Shown here piece by piece: positions 42,658 through 51,382 of a stretch of 64,000 nucleotides of DNA. The stretch spans positions 1,917,940 to 1,981,939 of the forward strand of contig OY282444.1 of the NCBI GenBank assembly GCA_958296125.1, read 5' to 3'. Under the pieces are notes generated by a model that was not told the origin of the DNA, ran no database searches, and saw nothing but the letters and a program-made list of their open reading frames with translations. Source of the DNA: an uncultured Poribacteria bacterium. Its GTDB lineage: Bacteria > Poribacteria > WGA-4E > PCPOR2b. The first letter of the stretch is position 1. Every line of letters starts with the position of its first letter. A program made the position numbers and the translations under genes.

Positions 42658-45609
42658 CGGCTGCTCACGATAGGCTTGGTAGAGTTGACGTTTGAGATCC
42701 GCATTGACCTCCGGTTTCGATAATTTCGTATAAAGTTCTAACTTACTATTGACGAAATCCAATAAAATTTCATCAATCACCTGATCAAATTTATACCGCT
42801 TATTAGTATCCGTATTATCCCCCTCGATTACCTGCCGAAGTGCTGCGTTTTCGTGCACCTTTCGGTGAATGGTCTCAATATCAACCTTATCCTCTACCGT
42901 GAAATCTGTCTGATAGGCACTATTCAGAGCCTGAATGATATTGGAGAGGAAATCTTGTTCAGGGTCTCTGATGGTGTGGACATCGCTGCCGATCCCTTCG
43001 ACCTCGCTATCCTGTGTTTCAAGGGGGAGTTGTAGACCGTCATACGTTCTCTGCACACGAAACGAATCCAAGTCCACAGATGCCAAGACATCGTGCAGGT
43101 CGGGGTGATCCCGTTTCGGCAGCTTCTTGTTCAGACTGCGCCCGAAGGTGTACAGCTTTTCCAACGCCACATCGGTGAAGGTAATCAACTGTGAGATGTA
43201 TCCGTAGAGCCGAATGTAACTCTGCAAGGTAGAGCGGAATTTTTCCCTGTTATCCGTTTCGAGGTCTGACCACCTCTCGACGACGCGATCGAGGATGCTC
43301 TGTAGAAGTTCGTCCGGCCGGGTCGGATCATAAAAGATGAGGCAAAATTGGTCAATGGTATCCGCATCGTAGAGGTCAAACCTCTCCAACTGGCTCTGTC
43401 GGTTATACAAGCTGTTCGGGTCGGTCTCCTCCGCGAGTTTCGTGGTCTGATAGTATTGCTGAAACGCTTCCTGCACCTGGTCCGGTTCATTCACAAAGTC
43501 GAGCACCAGTGTATCCGTCTTACCGGTGGCGACGCGGTTCAGGCGGCTTAAACTCTGGACACATTGAAGCCCGCCTAACCGCTTATCGACATACATCGTC
43601 TGCAGCAGCGGCTCATCGAAACCGGTCTGGAACTTGTTCGACACAATCAGAATCCGATAATCAGGACTTTTGAAACTGTCCGCAATCGAAACGCTCGGCG
43701 GTAAGCCGTTCATCCCGTCTTCCGTGTAGGCCCGCCCGTTGTCGGTGTCGTGCAACGTGCTGCTGAACGCCACCAGACAGCCGTAGGGGAGCCCCATCTC
43801 CCGCATTTGTCTGTCGAACTCCAGCTTGTATCTGACACAGTGCCACCGGGACGGCGTAATTAGCATCGCCTGCCCCTTCCCCTCGATCGTCTTTGCGGTC
43901 CGGGCGATGAAGTGTTCTAGGATAATCCGGGTCTTGGTCCCAATACTGTGGGACTGTAGGTCAACGTAGTTGGTCAGCATCCGCAGCGTCCGCGCCTTCT
44001 CGTAAGCTTTATCCTCCGGCACACTCTTGACCAGTTGAAAGTATCTTCTAAAGGTGGTGTAGTTCTGCAGCACGTCCAGTGTAAAACCTTCGCTGATACT
44101 TTGGCGCATCGAATAGATGTGGAACGGGACAAATTTCCCGTCTGCGTCCTTCCGTCCGAACAGTTCCAACGTCTTGTTCTTCGGTGTGCCGCTGAAACCG
44201 AAATAGGAGATATGATCCTGCATTCTGCGCCGTTCCATCTCCTCAAGGATTTTGGTGTCCATATCCGATACTTCGTCGGTGCCCTCGTCGTCTGCCACCC
44301 CTTCCTCGATCCCTTTCGAGAGCGAGGCTCTGAGGCTCCTTGCGGACTCACCGCTCTGCGAGGAGTGCGCTTCGTCGATAATCACGGCGAAGGTCTTGCT
44401 TTTGAGTTTGCCGATTTCCTCAGCAATCACGCTGAATTTCTGAATCGTCGAGATGATGATGTCTTTGCCGGATTCAAGGTATCCCCTGAGTTGTGCCGAA
44501 GTTGCCTCAACGGGATGCACCACGCCTGCGACTTGTGCCGCCTGCTTAATCGTCTCCTGAAGCTGCTTGTCAAGCACGCGCCGGTCAGTCACGACGATGA
44601 CGGAATCGAAGATCCGATTGGTATCTGTCGGAGACCGATACAGATGCGTGAGCAGGTGTGCCAACCACGCGATGGAGTTCGACTTGCCGCTCCCTGTGGT
44701 GTGCTGGATCAGGTAGTTGTGCCCAACCCCTTCCGCTACGAGGGCCCGCTCTAACTGACGGATCACGTCAAGCTGATGGTATCGGGGAAACACGAGCACA
44801 CGGTGTCTCACATCTTTCACCCCGCCGATTCCAGGGTCGTAAACCTTTTCTGTGGTCTCCTGCTCATGGATGAAGTTGTCCATTAACTCCATCAGGTTAT
44901 CGGGCTGTAGGATGTCCTCCCACAGGTAGGCAACCTTGTGACCGTCCGGGTTCACCGGATTTTCGACCTCTTTGTTAAAGGGAAAGAACCGCGTCTCGCC
45001 TCCCTGCAATCGGGTTGTCATCGAAACCTTTTCGACCCCCACCGCAAAGTGAACCAAGCACCGCCGAAATTGGAACAACGGCTCTCTCGGATCTCGATCC
45101 GTCCGATACTGTTTCTCGGCATCTGTCACCGTCTGCCCGGTAAGGCTGTTCTTCAGTTCCATTGTCACTAGGGGTAAGCCGTTGAGGAACAGGGTCATAT
45201 CGATCGATTTTTCGTTCTTCTGTGAATACTTCAACTGCCGAACCAAAGAGAATCGGTTCTGTGCGTAGAGGTGCTGATGGTCGGGGTTCATGCCACTTGA
45301 CGGACGGAAGTAGGTCAGGTCAAAGTAACACCCCCTGTCTTTAACCCCTTTCCGCAGCACGTCTAACACCCCACGCCGCTCAATCTCCTTGCTCACACGG
45401 TTGCGGAGGCTAGTTGGTGTCTTTCCATCATACTGGCGTTCCAGTTTCTGATACTCTGTCGGTTGCGTCTCCTGAATAAATCGTAGCGTCTCATTCGGTA
45501 TCAAACAGAGGTCTTTATCATAGCGGGCAGGCTCTCGGGAGCGGTAGCCGGACCGATTCAGGTGTGCTTCGATGTGCTCCTCAAAATTTTCTTCTTTATA
45601 CGTCGGCAT
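42646..45609 (-). CDS. hsdR: Type I restriction enzyme subunit R (HsdR)
   Basis: Motor and nuclease subunit of a type I restriction-modification complex. The N-terminal PD-(D/E)XK nuclease has Asp137 and Glu151-Leu-Lys153 (TMELKN). Helicase motif I is TTGSGKS at 304-310, motif II IDEAHSSQSGESAR, and motif III FSGTPKNKT. The second RecA domain ends near 700 with VQSLSRLNRVATGKTD, and a helical C-terminal domain follows, making 987 residues. ATG 45609 lies 3 bases after the hsdS stop, with GCGAGGTG as ribosome site inside hsdS. It is the last gene of the operon. Confidence 0.96.
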   Translation of the reverse strand: MPTYKEENFEEHIEAHLNRSGYRSREPARYDKDLCLIPNETLRFIQETQPTEYQKLERQYDGKTPTSLRNRVSKEIERRGVLDVLRKGVKDRGCYFDLTYFRPSSGMNPDHQHLYAQNRFSLVRQLKYSQKNEKSIDMTLFLNGLPLVTMELKNSLTGQTVTDAEKQYRTDRDPREPLFQFRRCLVHFAVGVEKVSMTTRLQGGETRFFPFNKEVENPVNPDGHKVAYLWEDILQPDNLMELMDNFIHEQETTEKVYDPGIGGVKDVRHRVLVFPRYHQLDVIRQLERALVAEGVGHNYLIQHTTGSGKSNSIAWLAHLLTHLYRSPTDTNRIFDSVIVVTDRRVLDKQLQETIKQAAQVAGVVHPVEATSAQLRGYLESGKDIIISTIQKFSVIAEEIGKLKSKTFAVIIDEAHSSQSGESARSLRASLSKGIEEGVADDEGTDEVSDMDTKILEEMERRRMQDHISYFGFSGTPKNKTLELFGRKDADGKFVPFHIYSMRQSISEGFTLDVLQNYTTFRRYFQLVKSVPEDKAYEKARTLRMLTNYVDLQSHSIGTKTRIILEHFIARTAKTIEGKGQAMLITPSRWHCVRYKLEFDRQMREMGLPYGCLVAFSSTLHDTDNGRAYTEDGMNGLPPSVSIADSFKSPDYRILIVSNKFQTGFDEPLLQTMYVDKRLGGLQCVQSLSRLNRVATGKTDTLVLDFVNEPDQVQEAFQQYYQTTKLAEETDPNSLYNRQSQLERFDLYDADTIDQFCLIFYDPTRPDELLQSILDRVVERWSDLETDNREKFRSTLQSYIRLYGYISQLITFTDVALEKLYTFGRSLNKKLPKRDHPDLHDVLASVDLDSFRVQRTYDGLQLPLETQDSEVEGIGSDVHTIRDPEQDFLSNIIQALNSAYQTDFTVEDKVDIETIHRKVHENAALRQVIEGDNTDTNKRYKFDQVIDEILLDFVNSKLELYTKLSKPEVNADLKRQLYQAYREQPPLS

Positions 45610-45612
45610 GGT

Positions 45613-46908
45613 CTACACCTCGCTTCGGACATCTATCTTGCCGGTCACCACTTCGGAGATGAGGGATTGACGGTATTCTTTGAGAAGTTCGACTTTTCGC
45701 TGTTCTGCGGATATCAGTTCGTCAATCTGTTTGGTTTTTTGGTCAAGGAAGTTGCCAATAGCTTTTTGTTCACTCAGTGGTGGAAAAGCCAGTGGTATCT
45801 CTAGTAAATTTGATGGGCTAAGTGAGGAACGGACACCTTTTCCCAAGAAATTGAAAATGTGCTGCTTATACAAATCATAGTATTGATAGAAATAATACCT
45901 TTCGTATGAATCGCTGTTACCTTCAAGTCTGATATAAACGGGACTCATAATACCTTTTTCAGGAACGATACCGACTCGACTCGTTTGAATGTTCTCCAAA
46001 TCAATCAGCTTAAACACAAGATTGTCCGGGTAGAAAACCTGATAAGTCCTATAATCCCCCGGTATAAGTCCCTCAGCTGAGTTCATATCTTTTCTCAGGA
46101 CACCGTTTAAAGTAAGTGAAAGTAGATTGTTACATTGAAAATCAGAGTTTATTTCCTTTTTATGACTTAATATAAACTTACCTCTGACAATCTTCCAGTG
46201 TTTTGGTATCTCTCCAATCCACTCCACGCCCGACGGTTTCATCTCCACATTCGGGTCAAGCCCCTTCGTCACTGACTCATTTATCAGGACAGTTCGTTGT
46301 TCGGCCAGCAGTTCTAGCAATCGTTCTTTGATGCGGATGAGCTCGTCAATCTGGCCTGTCTTGCGGTCGAGGAAGTTGGCGATTTGGGTTTGTTCAGAAT
46401 GTGTAGGATATACAATTGGGATATTACCAACTTCTGACTCATTTATTGATGGAACTGTGCCACCTGCCCTGTAGTGCCTTTTAAAATCAACATTCAACAT
46501 TGCATAATACAAAAATTTATAATTTGATTGATTTGAATATAGTGACATCATGTTGTTGTCTATACATGATCTTTGAGAGAGAATATTCCTCTTGTTCAAT
46601 AGTAGTGCGGCACCTACTTTCGGAAACACGATGCTGTTTGGTTTATGGAGGATAAACTTGAAATCAGAAACTTCCTGCAAAGACACGGTGTTATGGGCAT
46701 ACAGCATCTCGACCTTGTTCTCAGGTGTATTAGTGTCTGCGACTTTGAAGAAAGGAACTTCTAATCCTATCTTACCCTGTAAATCATGTGAGAATCCATT
46801 TCCTGATTTCATTGAACAGAAATACCTTAATTTTTTTACCTCCCAATGTGCCGGTATCTCTCCGATAAACTCAACTCCGCTCTCTTTATATTCAGGATAA
46901 CGTTTCAT
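45613..46908 (-). CDS. hsdS: Type I restriction enzyme specificity subunit (HsdS)
   Basis: DNA-recognition subunit of 431 residues shared by methyltransferase and nuclease complexes. Two halves repeat the same plan: EYKESGVEFIGEIPAHW and GVEWIGEIPKHW open target-recognition domains, and each is followed by a long spacer helix (TQIANFLDRKTGQIDELI, then KAIGNFLDQKTKQIDELI). The recognition domains are visibly richer in A+T than hsdR and hsdM, as expected for fast-exchanging modules. ATG 46908 follows GAGGTT. The gene is unusual in being separated from hsdM by three other genes. Confidence 0.95.
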   Translation of the reverse strand: MKRYPEYKESGVEFIGEIPAHWEVKKLRYFCSMKSGNGFSHDLQGKIGLEVPFFKVADTNTPENKVEMLYAHNTVSLQEVSDFKFILHKPNSIVFPKVGAALLLNKRNILSQRSCIDNNMMSLYSNQSNYKFLYYAMLNVDFKRHYRAGGTVPSINESEVGNIPIVYPTHSEQTQIANFLDRKTGQIDELIRIKERLLELLAEQRTVLINESVTKGLDPNVEMKPSGVEWIGEIPKHWKIVRGKFILSHKKEINSDFQCNNLLSLTLNGVLRKDMNSAEGLIPGDYRTYQVFYPDNLVFKLIDLENIQTSRVGIVPEKGIMSPVYIRLEGNSDSYERYYFYQYYDLYKQHIFNFLGKGVRSSLSPSNLLEIPLAFPPLSEQKAIGNFLDQKTKQIDELISAEQRKVELLKEYRQSLISEVVTGKIDVRSEV

Positions 46909-46934
46909 AACTCTAAACCTCACTCAGTAAACTT

Positions 46935-47020
46935 TCACTGTCTTGTTCAAGCACTAGCAACTCACCGGGGACCACCTTCATTCAGGGAGCACAGCAATGG
47001 ATACTGAACTTGAACAGTGA
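46935..47020. repeat. Imperfect inverted repeat between STAND gene and hsdS
   Basis: TCACTGTCTTGTTCAAG at 46935-46951 pairs, apart from a three-base insertion, with CTTGAACAGTGA at 47009-47020. The enclosed 57 bases have no coding potential. It could be a long-stem RNA structure or a recombination remnant. Confidence 0.4.
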
Positions 47021-47042
47021 TTTTGATTAAAATCGTATCCGG

Positions 47043-50000
47043 CTAGAACTCTCTTTCCTCCTGAATCTTTGCGTATTCAATGGACTCTTCCAACCCATCT
47101 ATAAATTCATCAATCCATCGCTTGACATTCTCATTATCTTCTCCCTCCTTCAGGCGAAGCAGCTGCTGTTGTTTGTCTTTATAGTGCAGGCTACCAGGGC
47201 CCCACCAACCTTCTGTTGAATAATTTGCCCTCAGATTGCTGCGGACATCCTCTCGTTTACCGTAACGAACAAGGACAGCTCGCGCCAGAGAAGTCGGCCA
47301 CTCTTCTGTTAAAAGGGTTTTAGGGACAAGGCGATAGGCAAGATACCACGTCCGGTTTTCTACATCTTTATCAACCCATTCCCAGATTTTTTCCTGCGGA
47401 ATGAGTGTTAGTGCCCCGGCTCCTTCTTCCTCTAGTGAACCATCTTTCAACCAATGTTCTAGCGAAACTGTTCTTGAAACATTCGTTTGGTCCTCTAACA
47501 GTTTGCTAACTTGTTCCCATACCTCCACAGGATACTGCTCTGTAATTTGCTTCAGGAACGAGCCAATATCAAAAACTGACCCTGTGTGACCAAATTGAGA
47601 GAGCATTGGTTCCACTAGTTCTAAACTCTTTTCTGGAAAGTGTTGTAGAAACGCTTCCCCGATTTCTGTCCAATAGTGCTCTGTCATTGTGTCAAATTGA
47701 TATGGATTCAATTGTTCAAACAGGAATGGCTGCGCGAGCAACCGGAATGTCAGGGCACATGGTAAAACGGGCTCCGATTTTTTAAAGACGTAGTAATGGT
47801 AGTAAAGCCCCAATGCAATTAACACAGCGGATGTTTTGCTAGCACTGAGCAGGAACTCAATCCATGCTGTGAATACTTCATCGGATAGACTCTCAATCGC
47901 TTTGCCGTAGACGAAAATTCCGAAGTAATCGGCACCGATGATGTTACTCGTAGCGAGGTTGAGAATACGCCAACCCGCTTGATTTGTTAAGCCAGAACGA
48001 TGTGTGAGCTCTGGAATTGCTACATTGAGTGTGGTATCAGCCACCAGCGCATCAAGTTGTTCTTCCCACAGAGCCTGATCTTTGTCAAAGATTGCACGGA
48101 AATAGCCTCCCAGAAAGTAGACACTTGCATTTTCCCCCGCGTTTCGTTGGGCATCAAGAAGCGTTGGTAGAAGGGTAAATCCATCATCTCTTTTCCCCAG
48201 TTCATACCCAAAGCCGTAACCATTTTGTGCCTCGATTGCGGTCAGCCAGTGCAGTTCGGCTCCCAAAAGGGAAGGTGTGTCAACAGCTTGCTGGGCGAGT
48301 GTTTCAATCCGAGGGTGTGCTTGATCGGTGAATTTCTGGTCTTCGTCGAATTTGTCCTCTAGCAAATTCATCCCAACATACCGTTGCATCATGGAATGAA
48401 AGTCGGAACCAACTAATTCATCCATGAGTTGCTGCCAACGCTGTCGAGTTTTTGAAGGTAGTTCTTTGCCATCATAGTACAGGATTGAATTAATAGTTGC
48501 AATAACCTGCTTTTCACCCACGTACATTTTTTTTCCAATTGTGGCAACCGTGTCCACAACCATATCAGCTAACTTCGGAATCTGTCCTAGCTTACGTGCA
48601 TGTTCAAGCAGAATGGCTACCCCCTCTTGACACTCATCTTCGGGCAGATGTTCTAATTGTCCAACTAGGAGTTGCCATACTTGACGGTAGGCATCCCAAA
48701 TTTCGTCCCATGTTTGGGTCTCCCACAACTTAAGTTCTTTGCGTAATCCTTGATATTCGGCCCCTACAATTCGCCTCCACCTATGCCTTGGCTGCAATCC
48801 AATTTTACAAGCCTCTAATGCTAGCAAGCGTCGGGCCCTTGAGTCAGATTCAAACGCCTCTTTTAAGACAGGAAAACGTTCTGCCGGGGAGGCTGCAGTC
48901 GGTGCTACTCTACCAGGGCCCGGTGAAAAGAGACCCGCGAATACGCCGCTTGCATTGTTTGAACAGCCTTCGTTCTCTGCTTCACCGAGGGCAAGGAGTA
49001 ACCGCGCGGCATCGGCAAACCGATCTCTCCACATGGCAATTTTTTCAAGTGACCATACCACGTTCCTTCGACCCGCTGTGAAGTGCAAAAGGGTTTCTTT
49101 ATCCCAAGTTCCTATTGTTCTCATCAGACATTTTAAGGCAGATTTTGAATCTGCTTCAGTCAGTGCTAAAAAAAAACGGCTACCCAGCCCAGTTTCCAGA
49201 TTTGCATCGTTTTGAAAGGGGCCGTTAGGGCCGAGAAGGTCCTTGACAATTCTTGATGCGGCTTTCGATTCGGCAGCATATCGAAACATTTCATAGAAAC
49301 ACTCAAGTAGTTCCGGTCTTAAGTCTTGTTTAAATTCCTCAAGGTCAAACCCGCTGCCATAAATATCCCACCATTCTGTCCATAGCTTGATATGGAGTAG
49401 TTTTGGCGTGATATACAGTGTAAACTCGCCTTGAAGAATTTTACGGTTTTTCAAATCATTAACGATTTCCTGGAATTCAATCCATTCGATCCCGACTTTT
49501 TGGGCAATAGCTTTGGCTTCCTCCACAACAAATCGCTCGAAACCGAATCGCTTAAAGAGCGCAATGTATCGAAGCACTCGCCGTTTCTCTTTAACTTCTT
49601 GGCTATTTGGATCCGCTCTTCCAACAATATATTGTTTCCAGATATCGACTGTGCTAGGCGGTTTAAGCAAATCCTTTGGATGATTCACCAAGTTCCAGCC
49701 GATAACATGCGCGACCCTTGGTGAACCACCACACAGTTCAACCCATCGGTCAGCGTGGTCGGTGGGTATCCTATATTCCCGAATAATATTGCGAATCTGT
49801 TCGCGCTCTAGTGGTGGGGTATCATAATAGGTAATGCCCCCGGACTCTTCCTCGTAATCATTATAGATGGTAATCAATTTAATCCTCGGACCACGATGCA
49901 GCAGTTTATTCCAGATATAACCCCGGCTATCCGTATCGCACTCATCAATCACCAAAACAACGGAGAAATGGTTGTCATCTCGGAGAAGTTGATTCATTAG

Positions 50001-50816
50001 ATCGCTGTCCCGAAACTGAGATGCCGAGCAGTAAATAACAAGTGGAGATAGATCACAAGGCCTTGTTGCTTCCAAAACGAGTTTTGTCTTACCGATACCG
50101 GGTTCACCTAACACCCGCAAGTGAACCGTGTCATTATCTTGTCGTAATTCGTTTTGAATTCCTGCAATCGAATTGTCCTGCGATTGTCCGCGGATAAATT
50201 GTGTTCGCATATCCTTATCTTGCGACCAACTATTGTGTGTTTGAAACTCCAATCCATCACGTTGGGTTACCCGCAAAGACAGCGATGGAAATGAATCCAG
50301 AAAACTGATTAGATTATTCTGACTCCACACCTCAACTTTGGGCTGCCGATAACCACACTGCTTTAAGTAATTCTTAATATGATTGAGGGCATCTATATGT
50401 TGCGGCTCAACAAGGTCAATTCCAGTGCAAACGAGAACGTAAGTTCCACCGACATCAAGGCAAGCACGAATACTCCCACCAAGATTCTGTTTATTTAGTG
50501 GTGTTCTTTCACCGAAGAGTTCCTTCCGAATTTCTGATTTCTGCCACGGACTAAAACTTTGCCCCGATTTAATCTGGTAACTAGTTTTACCAGGCTTAAT
50601 TATTCCGGCTCCCGTTGTAATTTGAGCTTCATTAACGGTAGCATCAACTCCGCCATCTGGGGTATTGATGTCGCTTGACACATTAATTTTGCTAGTTTCG
50701 ATTCCAATTCTCCGCGCTTCCGCCCACAGCAATTGCTGAAAGAAGTCAACTGCTGTCCGTTCATCAAGCCGGTCAAGATGTTCATTTTTGACGGTAAAAA
50801 TAGTTTGGTCATTCAC
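47043..50816 (-). CDS. PD-(D/E)XK-like nuclease fused to STAND-like NTPase with helical C-terminus, putative defence protein
   Basis: A 1257-residue soluble protein I cannot place in a named family. Residues 1-190 look like a restriction-endonuclease fold, with Glu33, Asp58 (PDGGVDA) and Gln81-Ile-Lys83 (YQIKSG) as candidate catalytic set. The NTPase has Walker A GEPGIGKT at 237-244 and Walker B VVLVIDE at 286-292. From about 420 to the end the sequence is helical and rich in Trp and acidic residues, as in sensor regions. The layout resembles Avs-type antiviral STAND proteins, in which the C-terminus detects a phage protein and the nuclease then attacks DNA; this is inference. ATG 50816 follows GGAG. 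It lies inside the hsd operon. Confidence 0.75.
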   Translation of the reverse strand: MNDQTIFTVKNEHLDRLDERTAVDFFQQLLWAEARRIGIETSKINVSSDINTPDGGVDATVNEAQITTGAGIIKPGKTSYQIKSGQSFSPWQKSEIRKELFGERTPLNKQNLGGSIRACLDVGGTYVLVCTGIDLVEPQHIDALNHIKNYLKQCGYRQPKVEVWSQNNLISFLDSFPSLSLRVTQRDGLEFQTHNSWSQDKDMRTQFIRGQSQDNSIAGIQNELRQDNDTVHLRVLGEPGIGKTKLVLEATRPCDLSPLVIYCSASQFRDSDLMNQLLRDDNHFSVVLVIDECDTDSRGYIWNKLLHRGPRIKLITIYNDYEEESGGITYYDTPPLEREQIRNIIREYRIPTDHADRWVELCGGSPRVAHVIGWNLVNHPKDLLKPPSTVDIWKQYIVGRADPNSQEVKEKRRVLRYIALFKRFGFERFVVEEAKAIAQKVGIEWIEFQEIVNDLKNRKILQGEFTLYITPKLLHIKLWTEWWDIYGSGFDLEEFKQDLRPELLECFYEMFRYAAESKAASRIVKDLLGPNGPFQNDANLETGLGSRFFLALTEADSKSALKCLMRTIGTWDKETLLHFTAGRRNVVWSLEKIAMWRDRFADAARLLLALGEAENEGCSNNASGVFAGLFSPGPGRVAPTAASPAERFPVLKEAFESDSRARRLLALEACKIGLQPRHRWRRIVGAEYQGLRKELKLWETQTWDEIWDAYRQVWQLLVGQLEHLPEDECQEGVAILLEHARKLGQIPKLADMVVDTVATIGKKMYVGEKQVIATINSILYYDGKELPSKTRQRWQQLMDELVGSDFHSMMQRYVGMNLLEDKFDEDQKFTDQAHPRIETLAQQAVDTPSLLGAELHWLTAIEAQNGYGFGYELGKRDDGFTLLPTLLDAQRNAGENASVYFLGGYFRAIFDKDQALWEEQLDALVADTTLNVAIPELTHRSGLTNQAGWRILNLATSNIIGADYFGIFVYGKAIESLSDEVFTAWIEFLLSASKTSAVLIALGLYYHYYVFKKSEPVLPCALTFRLLAQPFLFEQLNPYQFDTMTEHYWTEIGEAFLQHFPEKSLELVEPMLSQFGHTGSVFDIGSFLKQITEQYPVEVWEQVSKLLEDQTNVSRTVSLEHWLKDGSLEEEGAGALTLIPQEKIWEWVDKDVENRTWYLAYRLVPKTLLTEEWPTSLARAVLVRYGKREDVRSNLRANYSTEGWWGPGSLHYKDKQQQLLRLKEGEDNENVKRWIDEFIDGLEESIEYAKIQEEREF

Positions 50817-50848
50817 TGCCTATCTCCAATTGATTAACGCTTACAGCC

Positions 50849-50887
50849 CCGGACTTCTCTAATCCACTCCACATCGCTATCTTTATA
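50849..50887 (-). pseudogene. Remnant of an hsdS N-terminus
   Basis: Directly after the PIN stop codon the same frame reads YKDSDVEWIREVR, then stops at 50834-50836. This matches the start of HsdS here (YKESGVEFIGEIP), and the DNA stretch GTGGAGTGGATTAGAGA differs at one base from the second recognition-domain start in hsdS. It has no start codon of its own. It appears to mark where an original hsdS was cut or partly duplicated. Confidence 0.6.
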
Positions 50888-51382
50888 TCAAGTGCTCCCG
50901 CGCAACCGTTGAATATCATCCTCACAAATAAACTCCACTGTCACACCTTTTTCACGGAGCACATCGCGGAAATCCCACCACTGACTATCTACTGCCTGTA
51001 AGATGGGCGGTTTCTCTGGATGGGCACATGCAACCGCGATAAATTTCCGATCATCCGGATCGAAGTCAGCCAGTGCCGGATCGTCTGGAAACTCTTCAAA
51101 CTCATTTTCTAAACCCTTGACAGGTGTAATCGGAACCAAATCGCAGTGGTTATCCTTGTTCACCAGGATCCATCCAAGAAACCTATCACCAACATCGGCA
51201 CCATTAGATCGGAGATTTTGCATGTACTCCCTGAGAATTATCCATCTATTATCAAGAACCAATTTCACCTCGCCGCTCATAATTTTCTCAAGCTTCTCTC
51301 CACAGGTTTCCACGCAATCGGAGGAGGCTTGTTCTGACCGTCCGTTGGCTACCACTATGACATTTGTGTCTACAACAACCAT
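50888..51382 (-). CDS. PIN-domain ribonuclease-like protein paired with AAA ATPase
   Basis: A 164-residue PIN-like protein. It begins VVVDTNVIV; acidic residues Asp5, Glu52 (LREY), Asp111 (DDRKFIAVACAH) and Asp132 (AVDSQWWDF) are spaced as in PIN nucleases. ATG 51382 overlaps the ATPase stop in a TGATG junction, implying coupled translation and a fixed ratio. PIN toxins usually cut RNA and pair with a small antitoxin; here the partner is a large ATPase, so the ATPase may restrain or trigger it (inference). No independent promoter is visible. Confidence 0.8.
   Translation of the reverse strand: MVVVDTNVIVVANGRSEQASSDCVETCGEKLEKIMSGEVKLVLDNRWIILREYMQNLRSNGADVGDRFLGWILVNKDNHCDLVPITPVKGLENEFEEFPDDPALADFDPDDRKFIAVACAHPEKPPILQAVDSQWWDFRDVLREKGVTVEFICEDDIQRLRGST

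Noticed and set aside
44035-44754. 239-codon open frame opposite hsdR
   Set aside because: It is the complement of conserved helicase motifs and has no family features.
46909-47042. Retron-type non-coding RNA in the defence operon
   Set aside because: There is no reverse transcriptase gene nearby; only an imperfect inverted repeat is present.
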